A stretch of DNA of 64,000 nucleotides from Palsa-89 sp963824345. GTDB taxonomy: Bacteria > Acidobacteriota > Terriglobia > Bryobacterales > Bryobacteraceae. The notes under the pieces are model-generated. The model worked only from the letters and a program-made list of their open reading frames with translations. It had not been told where the DNA came from and made no database searches. Location of the stretch: positions 266,228 to 330,227 of the forward strand of contig CAWGOZ010000008.1 in assembly GCA_963824345.1 (NCBI GenBank). Reading direction: 5' to 3'. Shown here piece after piece: positions 16,302 through 23,366 of this stretch; position 1 is the stretch's first letter, and each line of letters starts with the position of its first letter. The position numbers were made by a program, and so were the translations under genes.

Positions 16302-17336
16302 ATGAAGGAAAAGAACCCGCCTATGCGTGTACGCGATTGGGATCAGCTGTACGAAAACAATCGCAGTCGGGAACTTGGGCGAACGGCCTGGTTTCCGGCG
16401 CCGAACGATCTCGGTGCTGATTGGTACGCGGAACTCGTATCTGATGAAAACGGCGCCGCACACCTAGGAGTCTGGTATGCCCTCCTCATGGTTGCGTCCA
16501 GAGCCACGCCCCGTGGCGTGTTGGTGCGCGGCGATGGTCAGGCGCACACCGCGGAATCTCTCGCACGCGTGACGCGACTCCCTGGAGAGTTGATAAACCC
16601 CGCAATTGAGCGCCTGCTCAGCATCGGCTTGTTAGAAATCTCCGCGACTAAGCGGAGCAAAAAGAATGGGTTAGGGTCGCACCCTGCTGCGGCAAAATCA
16701 CACCCCGGTGCGGGCAAGCCGCAGGCGGGTGCCGTAGAAAGGAAGGGAACAGAACATCATCATCAAGAAAAGAAAAGAAGGGGAAAAGAACAGCAGCGAA
16801 CGGAATCGGACGGAATGGAAGGCGCCCGCGTTGAATCGAAAACCCAGCGTTCGGATGCGCGCAGCAGCGTTGGCTGCGACTTCCCGAAGGGTGATGATGA
16901 GGGGGATCCCCCCGAGACACCCTACGCCTCTTCCGAAGATGAACTAAAGGCCATCTATCAGTCGAAGTCCGGTGAACCTATCACCATTGACGTGCTGAGC
17001 TCTATCCGATCCAACCTCGAACTTACGCTCGTCGCCATGGACGACTTTGTCCTTGAGGTGCGGAAACACGCCAAGAACGACTGGCGCAATCCCGCGGGCT
17101 TTCTTCGTGATCTCTCGAAGCGTTTTCGCTCGAAGACACGTCTCGCTGGCACGCCCGTTACGGCGGCCCAAGCTGCGGAGCGGAATTACCGGTGCCAGTT
17201 CTGCGGCTCACGGACTCCTGGCGAAGGAGCCCTTCTAATTGACGGGAAGAAAGTCGCGCCGTGTTCCTGCGCAAGCGAGGACTACATCGCGCGGGAGCGT
17301 GCGCGAGGCGTATTCGCACAAAAGACGAGCCAATGA
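16302..17336 (+). CDS. Replication-organiser-like protein with zinc finger
   Basis: A 344-residue protein. Residues about 35-115 resemble the N-terminal winged-helix of phage replisome organisers (WFPAPNDLGADWYAELVSDE, VWYALLMVASRA, GDGQAHTAESLARVTRLPGE). A low-complexity charged linker with a His-rich spot (EHHHQEKKRRGKEQQR) follows, then a helical domain and a C-terminal Cys cluster (CQFCGS...CSCAS), probably a zinc site. The layout fits initiator or helicase-loader proteins of small elements. The gene lies 28 bases after the excisionase and 93 bases before the integrase start. Confidence 0.55.
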   Translation: MKEKNPPMRVRDWDQLYENNRSRELGRTAWFPAPNDLGADWYAELVSDENGAAHLGVWYALLMVASRATPRGVLVRGDGQAHTAESLARVTRLPGELINPAIERLLSIGLLEISATKRSKKNGLGSHPAAAKSHPGAGKPQAGAVERKGTEHHHQEKKRRGKEQQRTESDGMEGARVESKTQRSDARSSVGCDFPKGDDEGDPPETPYASSEDELKAIYQSKSGEPITIDVLSSIRSNLELTLVAMDDFVLEVRKHAKNDWRNPAGFLRDLSKRFRSKTRLAGTPVTAAQAAERNYRCQFCGSRTPGEGALLIDGKKVAPCSCASEDYIARERARGVFAQKTSQ

Positions 17337-17429
17337 TCGACGCCCAACCCCAAGACCGATTTACGGTTGACTTTGCCGCTCGAAACACGCGACCCATGTC
17401 ATGGGTCGTTGGAGGGGTCACGTAACGAA

Positions 17430-18617
17430 ATGGCGGTATACAAGCGCGGCCGCGTGTGGTGGTATCGGTTCACCTGGAAAGGCGAACCGATCCGGGAGAG
17501 CACCAAGCAGACCAACAAGCGCGTTGCCGAGCAAATGGAAGCCGCGCACAAAACCTCGCTGGCCAAGGGCGAGGTCGGAATCCGGGACCGCAAGCCGGCG
17601 CCAACGTTACAGGACTTCGCGAACGATGATTTTCTGCCACATTGCCGAAATACTTTCTCGGCCAAGAAGAACACGCTCTCGTACTACGAGAACGGAACTG
17701 CCCGATTGCTGGAGTACCGCCGCCTCGCCAGTGAGCCTCTCGACTGCATCTCGAACGAGATGATATCCGCCTACGCACGCCAGCGACTGGATGCCGGCCT
17801 GAAAATCGCGAGTGTAAATCGAGAGCTTCAAGTGTTGCGCCGCATGTTCGCCCTCGCGATCGAGTGGGGCAAAATCGAGAAGGCACCGCCCCGAGTGCGG
17901 ATGATTCCCGGCGAAGCACACCGAGACATGGTGCTATCAGAGGCCGACGAAGCGGCTTACCTTGATGCGACGCTCGCGATCGGCAACAACAAGCTAGCGG
18001 CCTATCAACGCGCGCTCACCGGGATTAGGGCGGTCGAAAGGGACAAAGCACCAATCAAACCAGAGGATCCATTCCTGCTCCGCGATCTCGCAACACTACT
18101 CATTGATTGCGGGCTTAGGCCCGAGGAGTGTTCTCGGTTGCGATGGGAGCACGTCCGAGATGGTGCCGTGCATGTCCCCTTCGGGAAGACGGAGAACGCG
18201 CGGCGGACGATCCCGCTCACGCAAAGAGCGGCAGCTCTGATTGAAATGCGTCGCGCAACCGCGCGGTCCAGTGAGTGGGTATTTCCAGCCGACACGCACA
18301 GTGGGCACATCGAGAAATCCAGTTTAAAGAAGCAACACTCCGCCGCTTGTAAGCTGGCGAAGGTTGCGCCCTTCCCGTTCTATACGTTCCGCCATACTTG
18401 CCTAACGCGCTGGGCAGCGTTCATGGACCCGTACAGCCTAGCCTATTTGGCCGGCCACAGCGACTTTTCCACCACGCGCCGGTATGTTCATCCGCAGGTA
18501 CAAACTATACGGGATGCCATTGAACGCGCCCGAGCGGGACAGGGTGGGCACAGTTCTGGGCACAATTCTGTAGCGCCCATCGAAGGCGAAAGCCCATCGG
18601 CGCCCGCAATTCAATGA
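17430..18617 (+). CDS. Tyrosine recombinase / phage integrase
   Basis: A 395-residue site-specific recombinase. The ATG at 17430 is chosen because the arm-binding domain begins at once (MAVYKRGRVWWYRFTWKG). An SAM-like core-binding domain spans about 70-160. Catalytic residues are visible: Arg230 in DCGLRPEECSRL, the Y-x-x-R box YTFR (Arg321, with Tyr in place of the usual His), His343 in GHSDFSTT and the nucleophile Tyr352 in RRYVHP. The gene ends 20 bases from the 3' end of tRNA-Pro, the usual place for an integrase that uses that tRNA as attachment site. All key residues are present, so it could be active. Confidence 0.93.
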   Translation: MAVYKRGRVWWYRFTWKGEPIRESTKQTNKRVAEQMEAAHKTSLAKGEVGIRDRKPAPTLQDFANDDFLPHCRNTFSAKKNTLSYYENGTARLLEYRRLASEPLDCISNEMISAYARQRLDAGLKIASVNRELQVLRRMFALAIEWGKIEKAPPRVRMIPGEAHRDMVLSEADEAAYLDATLAIGNNKLAAYQRALTGIRAVERDKAPIKPEDPFLLRDLATLLIDCGLRPEECSRLRWEHVRDGAVHVPFGKTENARRTIPLTQRAAALIEMRRATARSSEWVFPADTHSGHIEKSSLKKQHSAACKLAKVAPFPFYTFRHTCLTRWAAFMDPYSLAYLAGHSDFSTTRRYVHPQVQTIRDAIERARAGQGGHSSGHNSVAPIEGESPSAPAIQ

Positions 18618-18636
18618 AAACAGGAAGGATATTTGG

Positions 18637-18710
18637 TCGGGGCGCGGAGATTCGAACTCCGGACCTCCTGGTCCCGAACCAGGCGCTCTACCAGGCTGAG
18701 CCACGCCCCG
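18637..18710 (-). tRNA. tRNA-Pro (anticodon CGG)
   Basis: The minus strand folds as a cloverleaf: acceptor CGGGGCG paired with CGCCCCG plus discriminator A, D-arm GCTC...GAGC, anticodon stem CCTGG/CCAGG around loop TTCGGGA (anticodon CGG), and T-arm CGGAG-TTCGAAT-CTCCG. CCA is not encoded. Its 3' end faces the integrase gene and is the probable attachment site of the element to its left. Confidence 0.97.
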
Positions 18711-18766
18711 AAGCAATACGTGCGGGATTTGCGGCAACCCTCCGCCGCACCATCAAGTATAACATT

Positions 18767-19174
18767 TTACTGCTTGACGGCAGCGAGCTGGAAGTTCAAA
18801 ATCACGCTTTTGCGCGTATCGTAAATGCTGACCTTCTTCACCGGCGCCGTCAGATCGCCGCGCTTGGCCCCGAGTTCGTAGTTGATATCCATGGGAAGAT
18901 CGTTGAACACGAACTTTCCGTCGTCCTTGGTGACGAAATCGATGACCTTCGAGGATTTCAGGTCTTTCAACTGCACAATAGCTTCGGACACTGCGTTGTC
19001 GGCGGAGTCCTTTACCGTACCCAGGATGGTACGCGTATTGGATTCTTTTTGATTCTTTGGCCGGTCGTTCTGGAGATAAACATCGGTCTTATCGTTGGGC
19101 TGGCTGCTTTGCTGCGCGGGCGCGAGAAAAGCTAGCAATAGCAAAGGCGCGGGCAGGATTTTGACTAGGTTCAT
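18767..19174 (-). CDS. Exported carboxypeptidase-regulatory-like domain protein
   Basis: A 135-residue protein with a signal peptide (about residues 1-20, ending in APA-QQ). Residues about 48-130 form one CarboxypepD_reg-like beta-sandwich: RTILGTVKDSADNAVSEAIV, GKFVFNDLPMDINYELGA. Such domains are common on Acidobacteria surface and secreted proteins. It lies four bases after the exported 372-aa gene and is the last gene of the sigma/anti-sigma unit, so it is probably controlled by that sigma factor. No enzymatic residues are seen. Confidence 0.75.
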   Translation of the reverse strand: MNLVKILPAPLLLLAFLAPAQQSSQPNDKTDVYLQNDRPKNQKESNTRTILGTVKDSADNAVSEAIVQLKDLKSSKVIDFVTKDDGKFVFNDLPMDINYELGAKRGDLTAPVKKVSIYDTRKSVILNFQLAAVKQ

Positions 19175-19177
19175 GGC

Positions 19178-20296
19178 TTAAAACTTGTTGAGTTCCGCGA
19201 CCAGGGCGTTCAGGCCCTTCTTGCGATAGATCTGCGCCAGCCGCTGTTCTTCATCCGATGGCGCCATTACGCGCTGCAATTGCGGCGAACCCAAATCGCC
19301 GCGAGTCGGAATCCATAGCGTGCCGTCGGAGAACTCCACGCTGCTGACAAAGCCGGTCATGCTCTCGATGGCTAGCGGCTGCGCTCCCAGCCGCGGAAAC
19401 TTGAGCGTGGCGTTCTCGAAAATCCGGCTCTGCTGGCCGGGCGCCAGATTCAACTCAGCCGGAACGGAGCCAGCCAGGAACTCACGGCCGGTTTGATCGT
19501 GCAGTATCCAGCCGACTTCGAGATAGCGGATGGAGCGCTCCGACCGGTTCTTCACTTCCAGCCGCGGCGCTCGCGCTTCGTTACCGGCGATGCGCGCCAT
19601 TCCATCCACCGGCTCGACGGGCGAATCGGGCAAGCGCAGAAATGCAAATTGGACCTGTTTTTCCGGCTCGTAGTTGGTGGCTCTCCCACCCCGCACCACT
19701 TGCACATCCAGGCTGGGACGATCGGCTTCATGGGTCAGGCTTTCGAGCATTTCCTGCCGCAGCCGCTCGGGACCGCCGGCCGCCAGCACGGATTTGAAAT
19801 AGCGCCGGTCCCGCCGGGCTTCCCATTCCGCCAGCGCCATGGTGCGGTGGGAACTCAGTTTGTCAGGGCCGTAAAAGCTGAGGTCGTCGAAGAGCACTCC
19901 ATCCAAGCCAATTTGCACCGGCACGCCGGAAGAAGCCTGCAGCGGGCGCAGCAAGCGCAGATCGATGCGCACTGGAAACGTCTCCTGCGGGCCGACATTC
20001 AGGCTGGTGATGGTCACCGACCCTTTGCCGCCCGGTGTGACGTCCTGGGCGCTCACCAGAAGCGTGATGCCGCGGATCTTGCGCTGGCTGGAATTACGCA
20101 GCGACAACGCGGCGTGAAAATCGAGCAGCAACGCGCCGCCTCGCGCGCTTTCATTAGACTCGCCGTAGTCGGCCGAAAGCAGATCCACCGGAGAATCCGT
20201 CGGAAAGTCGATTTTGGGAAGCGCCGCCGCCGACACCACGCCGTTCAAAGGCGCCAGCGCCAGCACGGAGGCCAGCACAACGCTACTGCTCCGCAT
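19178..20296 (-). CDS. Exported hypothetical protein, 372 aa
   Basis: Signal peptide at residues about 1-24 (MRSSSVVLASVLALAP...VSAAA). The rest is predicted beta-rich with two regions that look like sandwich domains (DFHAALSLRNSSQRKIRGIT; APRLEVKNRSERSIRYLEVG). 'Local bonds' phrases such as RNSSQRKI and KNRSERSI recur in exported Acidobacteria proteins, but I know no named family. The start overlaps the end of the anti-sigma gene by 14 bases, so translation is coupled. It may be an envelope protein made under control of the sigma factor encoded upstream. Confidence 0.6.
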   Translation of the reverse strand: MRSSSVVLASVLALAPLNGVVSAAALPKIDFPTDSPVDLLSADYGESNESARGGALLLDFHAALSLRNSSQRKIRGITLLVSAQDVTPGGKGSVTITSLNVGPQETFPVRIDLRLLRPLQASSGVPVQIGLDGVLFDDLSFYGPDKLSSHRTMALAEWEARRDRRYFKSVLAAGGPERLRQEMLESLTHEADRPSLDVQVVRGGRATNYEPEKQVQFAFLRLPDSPVEPVDGMARIAGNEARAPRLEVKNRSERSIRYLEVGWILHDQTGREFLAGSVPAELNLAPGQQSRIFENATLKFPRLGAQPLAIESMTGFVSSVEFSDGTLWIPTRGDLGSPQLQRVMAPSDEEQRLAQIYRKKGLNALVAELNKF

Positions 20297-20930
20297 AGTA
20301 CACCTTGTTGGTGGTCACCTGGCCGGTATCGGCATCCACAAAGCGAACGCCGGCCGATCCCTGCATGCTGATCGAAACCGTCGCGCCATCCGAGCGCGGC
20401 TGCATCAGCGAGAGGGTACGGCCGTTTTCCTTGACTTGGATTCCCGCCGGCGACGCCTCCACCACGGCCTCCTCGGGCACTGCCGCGGAGTGAATCACCG
20501 TACCGATTCGTTCGGTGCGGATGCGTTTCAAAGACGCCAAAAGGTGCTCGGCCTGCTGTGGCGGAAGACTGGTCCAGAAAGCGATCGCGAAAACCGCCGT
20601 GGCGCCCAGCGCCACCAGCAGGGCGTTCCAGCGGAGCCAATGCCTGGCGGGCGCCGGTCTGTCGAACAGAGCAATCGCCTCGCCCGCCGCCAATCCCACG
20701 CGGATGTTGCCTCCCATTTCCTGGGAAAGTCGATTCCAACTCAGCCCGTTCGGCAACTCGGGCATTTCGGCCGCAAGCTCTCGAAGCTGTGCGCCGGCCT
20801 GCCGCAGAGCCTGGACTTGGCGCTCGCAATCGACACAGCTCGAAACATGCCGCGCCACACGCCAGCGCTCCCAGCGTCCTAGATCGCCGCCCGCGAATAG
20901 CGCATTTTGCGCCTCCGTTGGATGTCTCAC
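20283..20930 (-). CDS. Membrane-bound zinc-finger anti-sigma factor
   Basis: About 215 residues from the GTG at 20930, whose GTGA overlaps the stop of the sigma gene. The anti-sigma zinc motif H-x3-C-x2-C is present as RHVSSCVDC near residue 30. A single hydrophobic segment (WNALLVALGATAVFAIAFW) at about residues 100-120 puts the C-terminal half outside the membrane. The extracytoplasmic part ends in TNKVYYAEQ. Family role: holds the partner ECF sigma factor inactive until an envelope signal arrives. Confidence 0.85.
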   Translation of the reverse strand: MRHPTEAQNALFAGGDLGRWERWRVARHVSSCVDCERQVQALRQAGAQLRELAAEMPELPNGLSWNRLSQEMGGNIRVGLAAGEAIALFDRPAPARHWLRWNALLVALGATAVFAIAFWTSLPPQQAEHLLASLKRIRTERIGTVIHSAAVPEEAVVEASPAGIQVKENGRTLSLMQPRSDGATVSISMQGSAGVRFVDADTGQVTTNKVYYAEQ

Positions 20931-21499
20931 GAAGGCTTCCTCTCCGCCGCACGCCGGCTGCGCTCCATGTAGCGCTTCATCTTGATCCGCGCGTTGGCGA
21001 TGTGCGAGCGAACCGTCGCCTTGGAGCAATGCATGTGCTCCGCCACCAGTTCGGCGGGCAGTTGCTCGACATCGCGCAGTAGCAGCGCGGTTCGTTCACG
21101 ATCCGTAAGCACCGCCAAACCCTCTTCGAGATAGGCCCGATGCTCCGTGCGAAGCACCGCCTGTTCGGGAGATTCGGAAGGCTCGCTCAAGGGCTGCGCC
21201 AAGCCATCGATCTCGCAAAAGTTCACTTTGCCGTTGCGCCGCAGGAAATCGATGGCGGTGTTACTGGCGATCCTCGAAAGCCAGTGCGCCGCCTTGTCCA
21301 GCTCCTTGAGCTGATCCTGCCGCTGCAGCGCCTTGATAAAGGCTTCCTGGGTGAGGTCCTGGGCGTCGTCGACGTTCCGCACGATCCGGTAGATCAACAG
21401 GAAGATGCGGCGTAAGTTATCGGAAAAGAAGCGGTTCTGCAGCTCCTGGGCGGCCTGATAGGCAGCGTCGGTTTGAGGCAGGGCGCCGCGGTCGCTCAT
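20927..21499 (-). CDS. ECF-type RNA polymerase sigma factor
   Basis: About 190 residues from the ATG at 21499 (MSDRGALPQ). Sigma-70 region 2 is seen as IFLLIYRIVRNVDDAQDLTQ and EAFIKAL, with the -10-recognising part after it. Region 4 carries the HTH LTDRERTALLLRDVEQLPAE then LVAEHMHCSKATVRSHIANA. It is followed by its anti-sigma factor with a 4-base overlap, and the downstream exported genes form the likely regulon core. Confidence 0.92.
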   Translation of the reverse strand: MSDRGALPQTDAAYQAAQELQNRFFSDNLRRIFLLIYRIVRNVDDAQDLTQEAFIKALQRQDQLKELDKAAHWLSRIASNTAIDFLRRNGKVNFCEIDGLAQPLSEPSESPEQAVLRTEHRAYLEEGLAVLTDRERTALLLRDVEQLPAELVAEHMHCSKATVRSHIANARIKMKRYMERSRRAAERKPS

Positions 21500-21648
21500 G
21501 ACAGCCTCATGCCTTGCGAGCACCCCGAATGTTCCCAGCGCCGGCGCCATACCTATAACAGGGTGACGCGAAAACCGTCCAAACGTGCAAGACTTTTCCG
21601 GGCACTAAGTACTCATCGGCTCCTTATCTTCAATTGTATATGGATGGG

Positions 21649-22296
21649 TCATTTGAGCAAGCGCAAAAACGCGTCGCGCGGCAGATCGGCCAGGGACGCT
21701 ACCGCCAGGTCGGACGGAAGCGCCGGCCCGTGGCGGCTGACGCCAATGCTCGGCATTCCGGCGCGGCGGGCAGCTTCGATGCCGGCAACCGCGTCTTCCA
21801 CCACGATGGACTGCGCGGGCAGCGAACGCAGGCGCGCTGCAGCGGTAAGAAAGACCTGCGGGTCGGGCTTGCCGCGAGTTACATCCTCGGCCGATACCAC
21901 CGCTTGAAAAACCGACCCGAGGCCGATCACAGCCAGCACGGCGTCGATGTTCTCGTGCGGTGAGGACGAAGCGATGGCTTGAAGCCAGCCGTCGCCGGCC
22001 AAGCGTTCGGTCCACTCCGCCGCGCCGGGCAGCGGGGCAAGGCCGCCTTCGCGGACCATTTGGCGATACATCCGCTCCTTGGCGTCGGCGATCCGCTGGA
22101 TCTGTCCAGCGGTTGCGCCGGGGATCCACTGCGGGATGACTGCGTCGTTGCGCATGCCGAAGGTTGCGAGGAATTCCTGGTGGGTGAGAGCCACGCCCTC
22201 GGCGGCCATGGTGTCGCGCCAGGCCAGCCAGTGGTATTGTTCCGAGTCGACCAGGGTGCCGTCGAGATCCCAGAGGACGGCACGGGGCGAAGTCAT
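21649..22296 (-). CDS. HAD-superfamily phosphatase / beta-phosphoglucomutase-like protein
   Basis: A 215-residue protein starting at the ATG at 22296 because the HAD motif I (LWDLDGTLVDS) follows immediately. Motif II is IASSSP, motif III the Lys in GKPDPQVF, and motif IV VVEDAVAGIEAA. The four-helix cap after motif I (about 15-80) makes it a subfamily IA HAD protein, nearest to phosphoglycolate phosphatase or beta-phosphoglucomutase. Substrate not predictable. Monocistronic; divergent from the MNT gene. Confidence 0.88.
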   Translation of the reverse strand: MTSPRAVLWDLDGTLVDSEQYHWLAWRDTMAAEGVALTHQEFLATFGMRNDAVIPQWIPGATAGQIQRIADAKERMYRQMVREGGLAPLPGAAEWTERLAGDGWLQAIASSSPHENIDAVLAVIGLGSVFQAVVSAEDVTRGKPDPQVFLTAAARLRSLPAQSIVVEDAVAGIEAARRAGMPSIGVSRHGPALPSDLAVASLADLPRDAFLRLLK

Positions 22297-22320
22297 CAGG
22301 TTCGAGTCTAGCAAGGTAAG

Positions 22321-22644
22321 ATGAAAGGGAAGAGCCAGGCAACAGACACATTTGAGCTGGTACGGGCCAAGCGCGAGGAGATCCAAAGGATCGCGGCCAA
22401 GCACGGCGCCCGCAACATTCGTGTGTTCGGCTCGGTAGCGCGGGGTAGCGCGCGCCCGTCGAGCAACGTCGATTTTCTGGTGGATGTGGAACCGGTGACG
22501 AGTTCCTGGTTTCCCGCCGGCCTCGTTTTGGATCTCGAAAACTTGCTAGGAAGGCGAGTGGACGTGGTCACCGAGGGTGGCCTAAATCCTTTGATTCGCG
22601 ATGAGGTGCTGCAAGAGGCCGTGCCTGTTTGCTCGAACAGGTGA
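22321..22644 (+). CDS. MNT-type nucleotidyltransferase, orphan
   Basis: A 107-residue minimal nucleotidyltransferase: IRVFGSVARGSARPSSNVDF with the GSxxRG motif and the metal-binding D-x-D variant (VDFLVDVEPV). Proteins of this family (MntA) usually act as antitoxin with a HEPN (DUF86) toxin by AMPylating it. No HEPN gene is adjacent on either side: the next gene, on the opposite strand, is a Uma2 nuclease. So the pair is broken or the protein works alone. Confidence 0.85.
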   Translation: MKGKSQATDTFELVRAKREEIQRIAAKHGARNIRVFGSVARGSARPSSNVDFLVDVEPVTSSWFPAGLVLDLENLLGRRVDVVTEGGLNPLIRDEVLQEAVPVCSNR

Positions 22645-22645
22645 C

Positions 22646-23173
22646 TCAGTCGCCGAAAACTGCGGAGAGCGGGGCGGACCAGCCAGGGAAAAGAGCAGAG
22701 CGCAACTCGGTAGCTAGCGTTTCGCTGTGCCCGTCAGGGAAATACACGCGGACGCGACGCGTCTGCGGGTAGACGATCCAGACTTCTTCGGCGCCGTGCG
22801 CGAAATAGAGTTCCGTTTTTAGATCGAGCTGCGCGGCGGTGTTGGATTCTGACGCCACCTCGATCACGAGCGCGGGCGCGCCCTCGAAGTACCCCTCGGG
22901 CGTGTTCCGGAGCTGGATGGTTCTGAGGAAGCTCACATCCGGCTGAACCCACGTATCTGAGGAGAGCTTGAAACCCGCTTCAATCCGAACGTCGCCGAGC
23001 CCATGCTTATCAACATAGGGCTGGAGCGCGCGTAACAGATGGTGTTGCACGTCGGAATGACGAGACTTGGCGGGAGGCATAATAACGTGCTCTCCCCTGA
23101 GAAGTTCGTGCTTCTTGCCATCTTCTCGATATTTTTCGAATTGCTGGAAGGTCAGGAGAGTTCGGGTGGCCAT
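22646..23173 (-). CDS. Uma2-family (DUF820) putative endonuclease
   Basis: A 175-residue protein with the restriction-fold core: VQPDVSFLRT, then PALVIEVASES with the catalytic E-x-A preceded by the Asp of QPD, and LDLKTELYFAHGAEEVWIVY. This is the PD-(D/E)xK layout of the Uma2 family, abundant in Acidobacteria and Cyanobacteria; biochemical role unproven. Convergent with the MNT gene, its stop lies two bases from that gene's stop. Confidence 0.88.
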   Translation of the reverse strand: MATRTLLTFQQFEKYREDGKKHELLRGEHVIMPPAKSRHSDVQHHLLRALQPYVDKHGLGDVRIEAGFKLSSDTWVQPDVSFLRTIQLRNTPEGYFEGAPALVIEVASESNTAAQLDLKTELYFAHGAEEVWIVYPQTRRVRVYFPDGHSETLATELRSALFPGWSAPLSAVFGD

Positions 23174-23287
23174 GTCAGCTCCTTGACCACGACGCGCGAA
23201 TCCATCGGCGCGCCTGGCCGCACACTGCGCACAACCAGCACATCCTGGTTCATCAACTCTCAGTGTAACCGACGGTGCGACATGAAA

Positions 23288-23312
23288 ATGGGCGGCTCAA
23301 ACGAACCGCCCC
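23288..23312 (-). terminator. Intrinsic terminator downstream of nrdJ
   Basis: On the minus strand GGGCGGTTC-GTTT-GAGCCGCCC forms a 9-bp stem (one G-T pair) followed by ATTTTC. It lies 55 bases after the nrdJ stop. Confidence 0.7.
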
Positions 23313-23366
23313 AAGGAAAAGGAGGAATAACGCCTCCCACCAAATCGTGATGAACGTGGTTGCGCC

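Larger units (their letters stand above)
10682..18637. mobile_element. Putative integrative element / decayed prophage at tRNA-Pro
   Basis: Genes 10682-18617 are typical of small integrative elements: a tyrosine recombinase whose gene ends 20 bases from the 3' end of a tRNA gene, an AlpA-like excisionase, a replication-organiser-like protein, a ParB-methyltransferase, a small-terminase-like HTH protein and several small orphans. The right edge is the tRNA 3' end at 18637. The left edge is not defined: no copy of the tRNA 3' end was found upstream in the window, so the IS debris at 5780-10635 may also belong to the element or may have destroyed its left attachment site. Confidence 0.6.
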
